Assembly (NCBI RefSeq): GCF_040730185.1 | Contig: NZ_CP160402.1 | Coordinates: forward strand, 744,001-808,000 | Direction of reading: 5' to 3' | DNA: 64,000 bases | DNA from: Streptomyces sp. Je 1-332 | Lineage (GTDB): Bacteria > Actinomycetota > Actinomycetes > Streptomycetales > Streptomycetaceae | Shown: positions 53,422 through 61,791 of the stretch, piece by piece | How the letters are laid out: each line of letters begins with the position of its first letter | How positions within the stretch are numbered: the first letter of the stretch is position 1 | Position numbers and translations under genes: made by a program | Notes under the pieces: model-generated | The model's database searches: none | What the model saw: only the letters and a program-made list of their open reading frames with translations | Told to the model about the DNA's origin: nothing

Positions 53422-54372
53422 GTGTCTTCCGTATCCCAGAGCCGAGCGTGGGACGTTCACCGGCTGCCGACCGCCGAGGGCAGGAACTTCCTGATCACCG
53501 GGGGCAACGCCGGGATCGGCTACTTCGCCGCGGAGCAGCTCGCCGCCACCGGTGCCCTCGTCGTGCTCGGCAGCCGGAACGCCGCGAAGGCCGACGCCGC
53601 CATGGCATCGATCCGCTCGCGCGTCCCCGATGCGCGGCTGCGGCACCTGCGACTCGACGTCGCCGACCTGTCGTCCCTGAGGAGCGCCGTGGACGGACTG
53701 GGCCTCGCGCGTCTCGACGCGGTGGTCCACAATGCGGGGGTCGCGCTCGACGACCCGCCGCGGCGCGAGACCGAGGAAGGGCATGAGCTGATGTTCGCCA
53801 CCAACCACCTCGGCCACTTCGCGCTCACCCGGTGGCTGGCTCCCCTGCTGTCCTCGGCTCCGGCGGGCCGCGTCGTGACGGTGGGCAGCTTCGCGGCGCG
53901 GTCCGAGCGGCTGGACCTGGGCGATCTGCAGTCGTCCCGGGACTACCGGCCCAAGCACGCCTACGGCCGGTCGAAGCTCGCGCAGATGTGCTTCGGCTTC
54001 GAACTCGACCGCCGCCTGCGTGCGGTCGGCAGCACGGTGCTGAGTGTGGTGGCCCACCCGGGCGGCGCCCTGGACTCCCTCACCCCTTCCCGCCCACCGG
54101 TACACGTGACGTCCCCCGGCGAGCGGCTGCGGTCCTTGCCCGCCGGGCTCCTGGTGCAGGGCAAGGACGCCGGCGCGTGGCCCGTCGTGCGTGCCGTTCT
54201 CGACCCGGAAGTACGGGGAGGTCAGCTGTGGGGACCTAGAGCCTTCGGCCTCCGCGGCCGGCCACGCCTCGAACCCGTCCCCTCACACATGTCCGACCCG
54301 TCCGTCGCCGCTCACCTGTGGACCGCGAGCTGCGAACTGACGGGCACGGACCCCGAGCTCGGCTTCGGATAG
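53422..54372 (+). CDS. SDR-family oxidoreductase
   Basis: GTG 53422 with AGGAG upstream gives 316 residues. It is a classical short-chain dehydrogenase with cofactor loop LITGGNAGIGYFAAEQLA, dinucleotide selectivity SRNAAK (Arg favours NADP), NNAG-type strand VVHNAGVAL, catalytic Ser in VVTVGSFAARS and YxxxK in HAYGRSKLAQ. It resembles the retinol-dehydrogenase/protochlorophyllide-reductase-like SDRs common in actinomycetes. The substrate is unknown. It is a single-gene unit. Confidence 0.88.
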   Translation: MSSVSQSRAWDVHRLPTAEGRNFLITGGNAGIGYFAAEQLAATGALVVLGSRNAAKADAAMASIRSRVPDARLRHLRLDVADLSSLRSAVDGLGLARLDAVVHNAGVALDDPPRRETEEGHELMFATNHLGHFALTRWLAPLLSSAPAGRVVTVGSFAARSERLDLGDLQSSRDYRPKHAYGRSKLAQMCFGFELDRRLRAVGSTVLSVVAHPGGALDSLTPSRPPVHVTSPGERLRSLPAGLLVQGKDAGAWPVVRAVLDPEVRGGQLWGPRAFGLRGRPRLEPVPSHMSDPSVAAHLWTASCELTGTDPELGFG

Positions 54373-54412
54373 GAACATCCGGCCGCTCGCGGCGCCGCAG
54401 GACGTCAAGGGT

Positions 54413-55954
54413 TCACGACTCCCGGGTGGCCTCGGCAGCCGTTGTGGCGGTGGTTTTCGCCGTGCGCTGTTCGGCCGTGCGGGTGATGTTGCGGGCCATG
54501 CCGCCGAAGACGAGTGCGTGGAACGGCGAGACGCTCCACCAGTACGCGTGTCCCAGCAGGCCGTGCGGGTGGAAGAGCGCCCGCTGCCGGTAGCGGGCGC
54601 GGCCCTTGCCGTCCTCCTCCGCGTACATCTCCAGCCAGGCGAGGCCCGGCAGTCGCATCTCGGCGCGCAGCCGCAGCAGCCGGCCCGGTTCGATCTCCTC
54701 CACCCGCCAGAAGTCCAGCGAGTCCCCCACCCGCAGCCGCTGCGCGTCCCGGCGTCCCCGTCTCAGGCCGACCCCGCCGACGAGCCGGTCGAGCCAGCCG
54801 CGCACCGCCCAGGCGAGCGGGAACGAGTACCAGCCGTTGTCACCTCCCACGCCTTCCACGACACGCCACAGGGCCTGCGGCGACGCGTCCACGGTCCGTT
54901 CCCGCCGGTCCGAGTAGAGGCTGCCGCCCGCCCAGTCGGGGTCGGTGGGCAGCGGGTCGCTGGGGGCGCCCAGCACCGATGCGGACGACCAACGGGTGCT
55001 GACCTGGGCATCCTTGACGCGCTCCAGGGCCAGCGAGAGCGCCCTGTCGAAGCCGATCGGGACGCCCGGCTCGTCGGGGACGTAGCGGGCGATGTCGTGT
55101 TCGCGGCAGACGACCTCGTACCGCAGGGACTCCGCGAGCGGCCGGGCGATCGACGCCGGTACGGGGGTGACGAGGCCGACCCAGTGGCTGGAGAGGCGCG
55201 GGGACAGCATGGGCACCGGCAGGATGAGGCGGTGCGGCAGCTTCGCCACCGCCGCGTACCGGCGCATCATGTCGGCGTACGTGACGACGTCGGGGCCGCC
55301 GATGTCGAAGGGGCGGCTGACGTCGTCGGGCAGGGTGGCGCTGCCCACGAGGTAGCGCAGGACGTCGCGCACGCCGATCGGCTGGATCCGGGTGCGCACC
55401 CAGCTCGGCGTGACCATCACCGGCAGGCGTTCGGTGAGGTAGCGCAGCATCTCGAAGGACGCGGAGCCGGAGCCGATGATCACTGCGGCGCGGAGCACGG
55501 TGGCCGGCACGCCCGACTCCAGGAAGATCCGGCCCACTTCGGCCCGGGAGCGCAGATGCGGCGACAGCTCCTCCTCCGGGACGCCGTCGGGGATGAGCCC
55601 GCCGAGGTACACGATGCGCCGCACGCCCGCCGCGCGTGCCTGCTCGGCGAAGATGCGGGCCGCCGTGCGGTCCGTCTTCTCGAAGCCGCGGCCGGTGCCG
55701 AGCGAGTGGATGAGGTAGTACGCGACGTCGATGTCCCGCATGGCCGCGCCGACCGACTCGGCGTCGGACGCGTCGCCCCGCACCACGTCGGCCCGCCCGG
55801 CCCAGGGGTGGTCGCGCAGCTTCGCGGGCGAGCGGGCGAGGCACCTCACCCGGTGCCCGGCGTCGAGCAGTTCGGGCACCAGCCGCCCGCCGATGTATCC
55901 GGTCGCTCCGGTCACCAGGCAGCGCAGCCCCTGCGCACCTTCGCCGCTGTCCAT
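54413..55954 (-). CDS. YbjT-like NAD(P)-binding protein fused to DUF2867
   Basis: The ATG at 55954 (GGAGG upstream) gives 513 residues. Residues 1-320 are an atypical SDR: LRCLVTGATGYIGGRLVPELL, VAYYLIHSLGTGRGFEKTD, VIIGSGSASFEMLRYLTERLPVM. Residues 350-490 are DUF2867, an SRPBCC-like module (LRVGDSLDFWRVEEIEPGRL, RARYRQRALFHPHGLLGHAYW). The same two-domain layout occurs in many actinobacteria; function is not established. The last 30 residues are Thr/Ala-rich. Confidence 0.85.
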   Translation of the reverse strand: MDSGEGAQGLRCLVTGATGYIGGRLVPELLDAGHRVRCLARSPAKLRDHPWAGRADVVRGDASDAESVGAAMRDIDVAYYLIHSLGTGRGFEKTDRTAARIFAEQARAAGVRRIVYLGGLIPDGVPEEELSPHLRSRAEVGRIFLESGVPATVLRAAVIIGSGSASFEMLRYLTERLPVMVTPSWVRTRIQPIGVRDVLRYLVGSATLPDDVSRPFDIGGPDVVTYADMMRRYAAVAKLPHRLILPVPMLSPRLSSHWVGLVTPVPASIARPLAESLRYEVVCREHDIARYVPDEPGVPIGFDRALSLALERVKDAQVSTRWSSASVLGAPSDPLPTDPDWAGGSLYSDRRERTVDASPQALWRVVEGVGGDNGWYSFPLAWAVRGWLDRLVGGVGLRRGRRDAQRLRVGDSLDFWRVEEIEPGRLLRLRAEMRLPGLAWLEMYAEEDGKGRARYRQRALFHPHGLLGHAYWWSVSPFHALVFGGMARNITRTAEQRTAKTTATTAAEATRES

Positions 55955-56201
55955 GGGAACCTCCGGCCCTCGGGTAACTCCTCGGCTCCACCATCTCCCG
56001 GGGGCGTCCTGCCGCGCACGGTCAGCGCGGTGGAGGTCCGCGGAGCCCGGCCGCCGGACGGGGCGGATGGCCCGGCCCCCAGACCCGTCTCCAGACCCAC
56101 CCCCACCAGGCGTCATCACGCTCCGAAATCGCTTGACATGCAGGGAGTTACGACGCGTGCCACGATGAGAAAACCAATCCGCCCTCACGAGGAGTGAACT
56201 C

Positions 56202-56381
56202 ATGGGCAAGCAAAAGCGGTCCGCCGATCCGTCCCGTCAGACCCCCGGGCGCCAGGAGCCCCCGCAGCGGGGTCAGCGTCCGCAGGACCCGGCACAGCCG
56301 GGCCAGCGCCGCCAGCAGGAGCGTGAAGCGGGCGACGCTCGCGCGCAGCACCGCCAGGGCCTGGAAGACGACCTGGTCTGA
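56202..56381 (+). CDS. Small basic, Gln/Arg-rich protein
   Basis: ATG 56202 with GAGGAG 7 nt upstream gives 59 residues, too short for usual ORF limits. The sequence starts GKQKRSADPSRQTPGRQEP and continues with Gln/Arg/Pro-rich repeats, ending GLEDDLV. It has no hydrophobic core. A perfect 18-bp terminator follows directly, and the start has a good ribosome binding site, which makes this a real gene rather than chance. A TTGACA hexamer at 56133-56138 may belong to its promoter. Function unknown; may be a stress-related small protein. Confidence 0.65.
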   Translation: MGKQKRSADPSRQTPGRQEPPQRGQRPQDPAQPGQRRQQEREAGDARAQHRQGLEDDLV

Positions 56382-56401
56382 CGCGCGGACCGCGTGATCC
56401 C

Positions 56402-56438
56402 CCGAGGGGCGCACCCAGTTACTGGGTGCGCCCCTCGG
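56402..56438. terminator. Perfect 18-bp hairpin terminator
   Basis: CCGAGGGGCGCACCCAGT and its exact inverse complement are separated by a single T. It starts 21 bp after the stop of the small gene and ends 105 bp before the FAD-Rieske gene. Confidence 0.88.
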
Positions 56439-56542
56439 CAGTACGTCCGAACGGATACCCGACTACTGAGACTCCTCGCCGGGGGTACCCGTCCCCGTCA
56501 GCGCAGTGATGACCACGTGCCACCGGTCCCCCAGGAGAAGAC

Positions 56543-58093
56543 ATGACCACCCCACGCCGCACAGTTGACGAGTCGTACTGGATGGCGACCACGCCCGGCA
56601 CCGGGTATCCGGCCCCCGACGCGGATCTGACGGCGGACGTCGTGGTCGTCGGCGGCGGTATCGCCGGTCTCTGCACCGCCTGGGACCTGGTCCGTGCCGG
56701 TCTGGACGTCGTCGTCCTGGAGGCGGACCGGATCGCCGCGGGCGTGAGCGGCTACACCACGGCCAAACTCTCCGCCGCGCACGGCCTCATCTATGCCGGT
56801 ATCGAGGCGAAGCACGGCGCGGACGACGCCCGGCTCTACGCCCTCTCGCAGCAGGAGGCGGTCGAGCGAACCGCCGCCCTCTGCGCCGAGCTCGGCATCG
56901 ACGCGGAGCTGGAACGCGCCCCCGCCTTCACCTACTTGCAGGACCCCGCACGCGTCGACGAGCTGCGGCAGGAGGCGAATGCCGCCCGGCGGGCCGGTCT
57001 CGACGCGTCCTTCGTGACCGAGACGGAGCTGCCCTTCGAGGTCGCGGGCGCGGTACGTGTCGAGGGCCAACTGCAGTTCCATCCACGTAAATTCCTGCTT
57101 GCCCTGGCCGAGCACATCACTCGCGAAGGCGGACGCATCTTCGAGCGTGCCCGGGTCACGGACCTGCACGACGGCGCCCGGTGCCGGGTCACCACGGAAT
57201 CCGGTGTCACGGTCGAGGCACGCGACACGGTCGTCGCGACGCACTACCCCGTCTTCGACCGCACCCTGCTCTTCACCCGCATCAAGCCCCACCGGGAGCT
57301 GGTGATCGCGGCGCCCGTGCCCTCGGAGGCGGCGCCCACGGGCATGTACATCACGCCGGAGGGCGGGACCCGTTCGCTGCGCAGTGCCCCCTACGAGGAG
57401 GGGCGGCGGCTGCTCATCGTCACCGGGGAGTCGTTCGAGCCGGGTGCGGGCGGTGTGCGCGGACGGTTCGACCGCCTGGAGGCCTGGGCGCGCGAGCATC
57501 TGCCGCACTTCGCCGAGCAGGGCGACGCCTACCGGTGGGCGGCGCAGGACAACGACTCCGCCGACCAGCTGCCGTACGTCGGCCATGCCCACCCCGGCAC
57601 CCAGCACGTCTTCGTCGCCACCGGCTTCGGCGGCTGGGGCATGAGCAACGGCGTGATGGCGGGGCGCCTGCTCACCGCCCATATCGCGGGCGGACCGCGG
57701 CCGGCCTGGACCGATCTGTACGACCCGCGCCGCCTGCCGCCCGTCCGCGACGCGGGCCAGATCGCCTCCTACCAGGCGTCCGCAGCGAAGCACTTCATCG
57801 GCGACCGGCTGCACACCAGCCACGTCGACTCGCTGACCGACATCCCGCCGGGCAGCGGAGCCGTCGTACGCCTGCAGGGCAAGCGCTGCGCGGTGTATCG
57901 CGACGAGGACGGGAACGCCACCGCGCTCTCCGCGCGCTGCACCCACCTGGGCTGTCTGGTGCAGTTCAACGACGCGGAGCGGGTCTGGGAGTGCCCCTGC
58001 CACGGCTCACGCTTCGGGACGGACGGCTCGGTCCTGCACGGCCCCGCCACCCATCCCCTGGAACCGCGCGAGACCCCGGATTCCCCGGCCTAG
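56543..58093 (+). CDS. FAD-dependent oxidoreductase fused to a Rieske domain
   Basis: 516 residues. Residues 1-400 are a DAO-type flavoprotein with VVVGGGIAGLCTAWDLVRAG, LEADRIAAGVSGYTTAKLSAAHG and the C-terminal FVATGFGGWGMSNGVMAGRLL. Residues 425-516 are a Rieske [2Fe-2S] domain: ligands Cys466, His468, Cys484 and His487, with Cys471 and Cys486 placed to form the disulfide of high-potential Rieske proteins. Such fusions probably pass electrons from the flavin to the cluster; the substrate is unknown. The following flavin-reductase gene starts only 17 bp downstream and may be its partner. Confidence 0.9.
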   Translation: MTTPRRTVDESYWMATTPGTGYPAPDADLTADVVVVGGGIAGLCTAWDLVRAGLDVVVLEADRIAAGVSGYTTAKLSAAHGLIYAGIEAKHGADDARLYALSQQEAVERTAALCAELGIDAELERAPAFTYLQDPARVDELRQEANAARRAGLDASFVTETELPFEVAGAVRVEGQLQFHPRKFLLALAEHITREGGRIFERARVTDLHDGARCRVTTESGVTVEARDTVVATHYPVFDRTLLFTRIKPHRELVIAAPVPSEAAPTGMYITPEGGTRSLRSAPYEEGRRLLIVTGESFEPGAGGVRGRFDRLEAWAREHLPHFAEQGDAYRWAAQDNDSADQLPYVGHAHPGTQHVFVATGFGGWGMSNGVMAGRLLTAHIAGGPRPAWTDLYDPRRLPPVRDAGQIASYQASAAKHFIGDRLHTSHVDSLTDIPPGSGAVVRLQGKRCAVYRDEDGNATALSARCTHLGCLVQFNDAERVWECPCHGSRFGTDGSVLHGPATHPLEPRETPDSPA

Positions 58094-58110
58094 GGAAGGT
58101 GGACGTTTTG

Positions 58111-58599
58111 GTGGCTGTGGACGGGTTCACCGACCTCCTCGACTACCCGATGTACGTGGTGACGGCCGCTGCTGCCGACGGCGGTGCGCCGGCCGGCTGC
58201 CTGGTCGGTTTCGCCTCGCAGTGCGCGTTGAAGCCGCCTCGCTTCGTGGTGTGGCTGTCCCGGGCGAACCACACGTATCGGGTGGCCCGGGACGCCGCTT
58301 TCCTCGGCGTGCATCTCATCGGACGCGACCAGCATCAACTCGCGCAACTGTTCGGCGGCGAGTGCGGCGAGCGAGTCGACAAGTTCGCCGACGTCCGCTG
58401 GGAGGCGCGCACGGGCGGGACGCCCGTGCTCCTGGACTCCTGCGCCTGGTGGGTCGGCAGGATCGAGCGGCACGCCGACTGGGGAGATCACGTGGGCTTT
58501 CATCTCACGCCGGTGGAAGCCGGCGCGGACCCGCCGCCGCACGGGGAGCTGCTGCGTCTGAGCGACGTCACCGACCTCTCCCCCGGCCATCCGGCATGA
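58111..58599 (+). CDS. Flavin reductase family protein
   Basis: A GTG at 58111 gives 162 residues; GTG 58099 is the alternative. The split-barrel flavin-binding fold is recognisable: YPMYVVTAAAADGGAPAGCLVGFASQCA, PPRFVVWLSRANHTYRVA, AFLGVHLIGRDQHQLAQLFG, and VGRIERHADWGDHVGF. It should reduce or bind FMN/FAD using NAD(P)H. It is in an apparent operon with the FAD-Rieske protein, so it may supply reduced flavin or electrons to it. Confidence 0.85.
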   Translation: MAVDGFTDLLDYPMYVVTAAAADGGAPAGCLVGFASQCALKPPRFVVWLSRANHTYRVARDAAFLGVHLIGRDQHQLAQLFGGECGERVDKFADVRWEARTGGTPVLLDSCAWWVGRIERHADWGDHVGFHLTPVEAGADPPPHGELLRLSDVTDLSPGHPA

Positions 58600-58683
58600 T
58601 CCCGGCAGGGCGGCCCGACAGGACTATCCTTGAACTTGACAAGGACCCACGGCAGCCTGCGCCCTCAGCTGCTGGAGGTAGCC

Positions 58684-59025
58684 ATGAAAGGCGAACGCCC
58701 CGGCCGCCGCGGGCACCCGCAGACGGATCCGGACCCGCAGGCGGAGTCACGCCCGCGGACGGAGCACGGCCTGACGAGCGCCGGTCCGCACACGCACCGC
58801 GCCCACCGTCTGCGCCACCTGCTCACCTACCTCTACACACCGCTCTTCCTGGCCCTCGCCGTGCTCTTCGGGGTGTGGGCGACGCGTTCAGTGAGCGGCA
58901 AACCTCCCAGCCCATGGGCGTTGGCAGGCCTCGCGATCCTCTTCGCTCTCCTCGCCCTTCTCGCCCTGGCCGTCCTCTCGGCCCTGCACCACCGTCACCA
59001 GGACCACAAACGCCCGCGGCACTGA
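58684..59025 (+). CDS. Small two-helix membrane protein
   Basis: The ATG at 58684 follows GGAGGT and gives 113 residues. A hydrophilic, Pro/Arg-rich N-terminus of 40 residues precedes two membrane helices (LTYLYTPLFLALAVLFGVW; ALAGLAILFALLALLALAVL), and the C-terminus is His/Arg-rich (HHRHQDHKRP). I do not recognise a family. It lies 15 bp before the HhH protein gene. Confidence 0.75.
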   Translation: MKGERPGRRGHPQTDPDPQAESRPRTEHGLTSAGPHTHRAHRLRHLLTYLYTPLFLALAVLFGVWATRSVSGKPPSPWALAGLAILFALLALLALAVLSALHHRHQDHKRPRH

Positions 59026-59040
59026 ACAAGGAAGGTGGAC

Positions 59041-59685
59041 ATGGCCGGTCAGAAGGCTGTGATGAGGGAACTGCTCAGGACGTCGGGCCAGACGTACGCG
59101 GCGGAGGCGGGCATCCGACTGACCGACACTCCCCAGCCGCTCTACCGCACGCTCGTCCTGTCCTGCCTGCTCAGCGCCCGGATCCGGGCATCCGTCGCGG
59201 TGGCGAGCACCCGCGCGCTGTACGAGGCCGGGATGCGGGGTCCGCGGCAGATGGCCGACGCCAGCTGGCAGCAGCGGGTCGACGCCCTGGGGCAGGGCGG
59301 CTACCGGCGCTACGACGAGCGGACCGCGACCCAGCTCGGCGACGGCGCACGGATCGTGCTCGACGAGTGGGGCGGGGACCTGCGCAGGCTGCGCGAGAAG
59401 GCCGACGGCGACGCGGCGGCCCTGAAACGGCTGCTGCGTGAAGTGCCGGGCCTCGGGCCCACCGGCGCGGACATCTTCCTGCGCGAGGTGCAGGACGTGT
59501 GGACCGAGTACGCGCCCCGCTTCGACGCCAAGGTGCTGCAAGGAGCCGAGCGCCTCGGTCTGCCCAGGGACACGTCCGCGCTGCTGCGGCTCGCGGGCAA
59601 GGAGAAGGCCGGCGTGACCGCAGCGGCACTCGTCCGGGCCGCCCTGGACCGGAAGCTGGCGGAGGCCGCCCGCGACTCCTCGTGA
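59041..59685 (+). CDS. HhH-GPD-like DNA repair protein
   Basis: The ATG at 59041 gives 214 residues. It is all-helical, with a helix-hairpin-helix LREVPGLGPTGADIFLREVQ (residues 140-160), followed by the Asp-containing RFDAKVL region as in endonuclease III/AlkA-like glycosylases. The canonical HhH catalytic Lys is not obvious, so it may be a monofunctional or inactive member. The downstream Ku gene starts 84 bp away and suggests a repair context. Confidence 0.72.
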   Translation: MAGQKAVMRELLRTSGQTYAAEAGIRLTDTPQPLYRTLVLSCLLSARIRASVAVASTRALYEAGMRGPRQMADASWQQRVDALGQGGYRRYDERTATQLGDGARIVLDEWGGDLRRLREKADGDAAALKRLLREVPGLGPTGADIFLREVQDVWTEYAPRFDAKVLQGAERLGLPRDTSALLRLAGKEKAGVTAAALVRAALDRKLAEAARDSS

Positions 59686-59769
59686 CGTGTCCCGCGGCCC
59701 TCGGCCTCGGGATGCGGCACGCCCCCTCCCGGTGTGCCATGAGAGGAGACCGAAAGGGGTGACGCAGCC

Positions 59770-60777
59770 ATGGCACGTCCGGTGTGGAGCGGGACCGTCA
59801 CGTTCGGCCTTGTCTCCCTGCCCGTCCAGATGTTCACCGCCACGGACAGCCACACCGTCCGCTTCCACCAGCTGCAGCGGGGCACGTCCGACCGGGTGCG
59901 CAACAAACGGGTGAATGAACGCACCGGCGACGAAGTAGGCCTCGACGACATCGTCAAGGCCTATGACGCCGGGGACGAGTACGTACTGATCGAGCCGGAC
60001 GAGCTGGACGACATCGCGCCGGGACGCTCCAAGACGCTGGAGATCACGGGCTTCGTCGATCTGGAGGAGATCGAGCCGATCTTCTTCGACAAGACCTACT
60101 ACCTGGGCCCGAAGGGCAAGGAGTACACCAAGGTCTACGCCCTGCTGGAGAAAGCCCTCGCCGAGGCGGACAGAGCCGGGATCGCCACGTTCGTGATGCG
60201 CAATCACCAGTATCTGGTCGCGGTGAAGGCCGAGGGCGGTCTCCTGACGCTGCACACCCTCCACTGGGCCGACGAGATCCGTGACCCGCGCGAGGAGATC
60301 GACGACCTGCCCGGGAAGACGAAGGTCACCGACCGCGAGCTGAAGATGGCACGCCAGCTGGTCGACACGCTCCGCATCGACTGGAACCCCGACGACTTCC
60401 ACGACACCTACCAGGAGCAGGTGGCCGCCCTCATCGACGCCAAGCGCAAGGGCGAGAAGGTCGAGAAGGCGGAGCCGCCCGCGGAGTCCACCAACGTCGT
60501 CGACCTCATGGACGCCCTGAAGGCGAGCGTGGACCGGGCGAAGAAGCCGGGAGGCTCGAAGAAGTCCGCGGCCTCGAAGAAGGCCGCAGGCTCGAAGAAG
60601 TCCGGGAGTTCCCGGTCCAAGAAGGCCGCAGGCACGAAGAAGGCGGACCTCGATGGACTGACGAAGGCCGAGCTCCACCGCCGGGCCGCCGACGCCGACA
60701 TCCCCGGCCGCTCGTCCATGAACCGGGACGAGCTGATCGAGGCTCTACGCGGCGTACGGCAGCCCAAGGCCTCCTAG
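59770..60777 (+). CDS. ku: Ku protein (NHEJ) with Lys-rich tail and SAP-like domain
   Basis: 335 residues. The bacterial Ku core (1-250) begins ARPVWSGTVTFGLVSLPVQMF and contains VDLEEIEPIFFDKTYYLGP. It is followed by an about 40-residue Lys/Ser/Gly tail (GSKKSAASKKAAGSKKSG, repeated) and a SAP/Rho-N-like DNA-binding segment (LDGLTKAELHRRAADADIPG). Ku binds double-strand ends and recruits LigD. No ligD is in the window. Extended lysine tails are known in mycobacterial and Streptomyces Ku and contact DNA. Confidence 0.95.
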   Translation: MARPVWSGTVTFGLVSLPVQMFTATDSHTVRFHQLQRGTSDRVRNKRVNERTGDEVGLDDIVKAYDAGDEYVLIEPDELDDIAPGRSKTLEITGFVDLEEIEPIFFDKTYYLGPKGKEYTKVYALLEKALAEADRAGIATFVMRNHQYLVAVKAEGGLLTLHTLHWADEIRDPREEIDDLPGKTKVTDRELKMARQLVDTLRIDWNPDDFHDTYQEQVAALIDAKRKGEKVEKAEPPAESTNVVDLMDALKASVDRAKKPGGSKKSAASKKAAGSKKSGSSRSKKAAGTKKADLDGLTKAELHRRAADADIPGRSSMNRDELIEALRGVRQPKAS

Positions 60778-60805
60778 GTCCTAGGCCGAAGTAAGAAGTC
60801 GGAAG

Positions 60806-61177
60806 TCACCCCTGGCAGAGGCAGAAGGGGTGTCCCGCCGGGTCGGCGTAGACACGCCACCCCCGCTTTCCGCCGTTGTCGTCGAGGTCGAGCGGTGCCG
60901 CCCCCACGGCGAGCACCTCGTCGTGCGCCTTCTCCATGTCGGTGACGGTGAAGTCGAGGTGCAGCTGCTGCGAATCCGACTCCGCCTGCGGCCACTTGGG
61001 CGGCCGGTGGTCCGGTGCGCGCTGGAAGGAGATGCGTGCGCCGCCCGGCACATACAGGTCGTACCAGTCCTCGTCGTACGGCCGGATCTCACCGCCGAGC
61101 ACGGCCTGGTAGAACCGGGCAAGTGGCTCGGGCTCCGGGCAGTCCAGCGCAACCAGGGTGTAGGTCGCGATCGCCAT
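60806..61177 (-). CDS. VOC-family (glyoxalase-like) protein
   Basis: 123 residues from ATG 61177. Two beta-alpha-beta-beta-beta modules: TYTLVALDCPEPEPLARFYQAVLGG and LHLDFTVTDMEKAHDEVLAVGA, ending RVYADPAGHPFCLCQG. It resembles the VOC protein at 35456-35854 in layout and ending. It is convergent with ku, with stops 28 bp apart. Function not assigned; members act as metal-dependent lyases, dioxygenases or binding proteins. Confidence 0.85.
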   Translation of the reverse strand: MAIATYTLVALDCPEPEPLARFYQAVLGGEIRPYDEDWYDLYVPGGARISFQRAPDHRPPKWPQAESDSQQLHLDFTVTDMEKAHDEVLAVGAAPLDLDDNGGKRGWRVYADPAGHPFCLCQG

Positions 61178-61233
61178 GGGCGGTTCGCCTCCCGCGTCTC
61201 GACGTGCAGAGGGGAATCGGGTTCCCCGCCTTT

Positions 61234-61791
61234 TCACCGTAAACCCGCCGCTTCTCCCGTGCCTGTCCCGTCGCCGCTCAGGCCCGCCGCGTCCCGCTGT
61301 CGCGAGACCGCACGCCGTACCGCATCGTCGACAGCGGGAAGCGCCGCCTCCAGGTCGCTGAAGACTACGTACTCGACCGTCGCCACCGCGTGCAGCCCGC
61401 GGACGAGGAACGCGTACTCCTTGCCCTCCTCGAGCAACAGCACGATCGGTTTCCCGAAGGCGCTGGCCCAGCCCATCTCTATATGCGTGCCGGGAGAGGC
61501 GGGGAGCCCGGGGAAGGCCACGAACACGTCGGCCTTGCGGATCTCCTCCTGGTCGAGCGGGGTGCATTGGGCGGGGGCCATCAGTTCGGCGCCCCATGCC
61601 TCACGGCGGTGTGCGTTGTGGACGCTGAACCCGTGCCCCTCGAAGTGCTCGATCAGGGAGGCGAAGGGTGCCCGCGTCCCCGACGGCATCTCGCCGGTGG
61701 CGGGATCGAGCAGCTGGAGGAAGGGTCCCGCGAGGAACAGGGTGTTGACGCCGAGTTCACCGGCGAGCTCGCGGGCGGGAGTCGTGGTCAT
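61234..61791 (-). CDS. Nucleoside 2-deoxyribosyltransferase-fold hydrolase (MilB-like)
   Basis: 185 residues from ATG 61791, overlapping the upstream gene by 4 bp (ATGA). The fold opens NTLFLAGPFLQLL, a phosphate-binding loop, and has PGTHIEMGWASAFGKPI where Glu105 is the usual catalytic nucleophile. In mildiomycin biosynthesis a member of this family (MilB) cleaves (hydroxymethyl)CMP to release the base. Here the upstream gene is a TS-fold enzyme, the same gene pair as milA/milB, so hydrolysis of a modified pyrimidine nucleotide is the favoured hypothesis. Confidence 0.78.
   Translation of the reverse strand: MTTTPARELAGELGVNTLFLAGPFLQLLDPATGEMPSGTRAPFASLIEHFEGHGFSVHNAHRREAWGAELMAPAQCTPLDQEEIRKADVFVAFPGLPASPGTHIEMGWASAFGKPIVLLLEEGKEYAFLVRGLHAVATVEYVVFSDLEAALPAVDDAVRRAVSRQRDAAGLSGDGTGTGEAAGLR

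Noticed and set aside
56102..56201. TTGACA at 56133-56138 as a full promoter of the small gene
   Set aside because: No -10 hexamer at 16-19 bp spacing is visible; I keep it only as a possible element.
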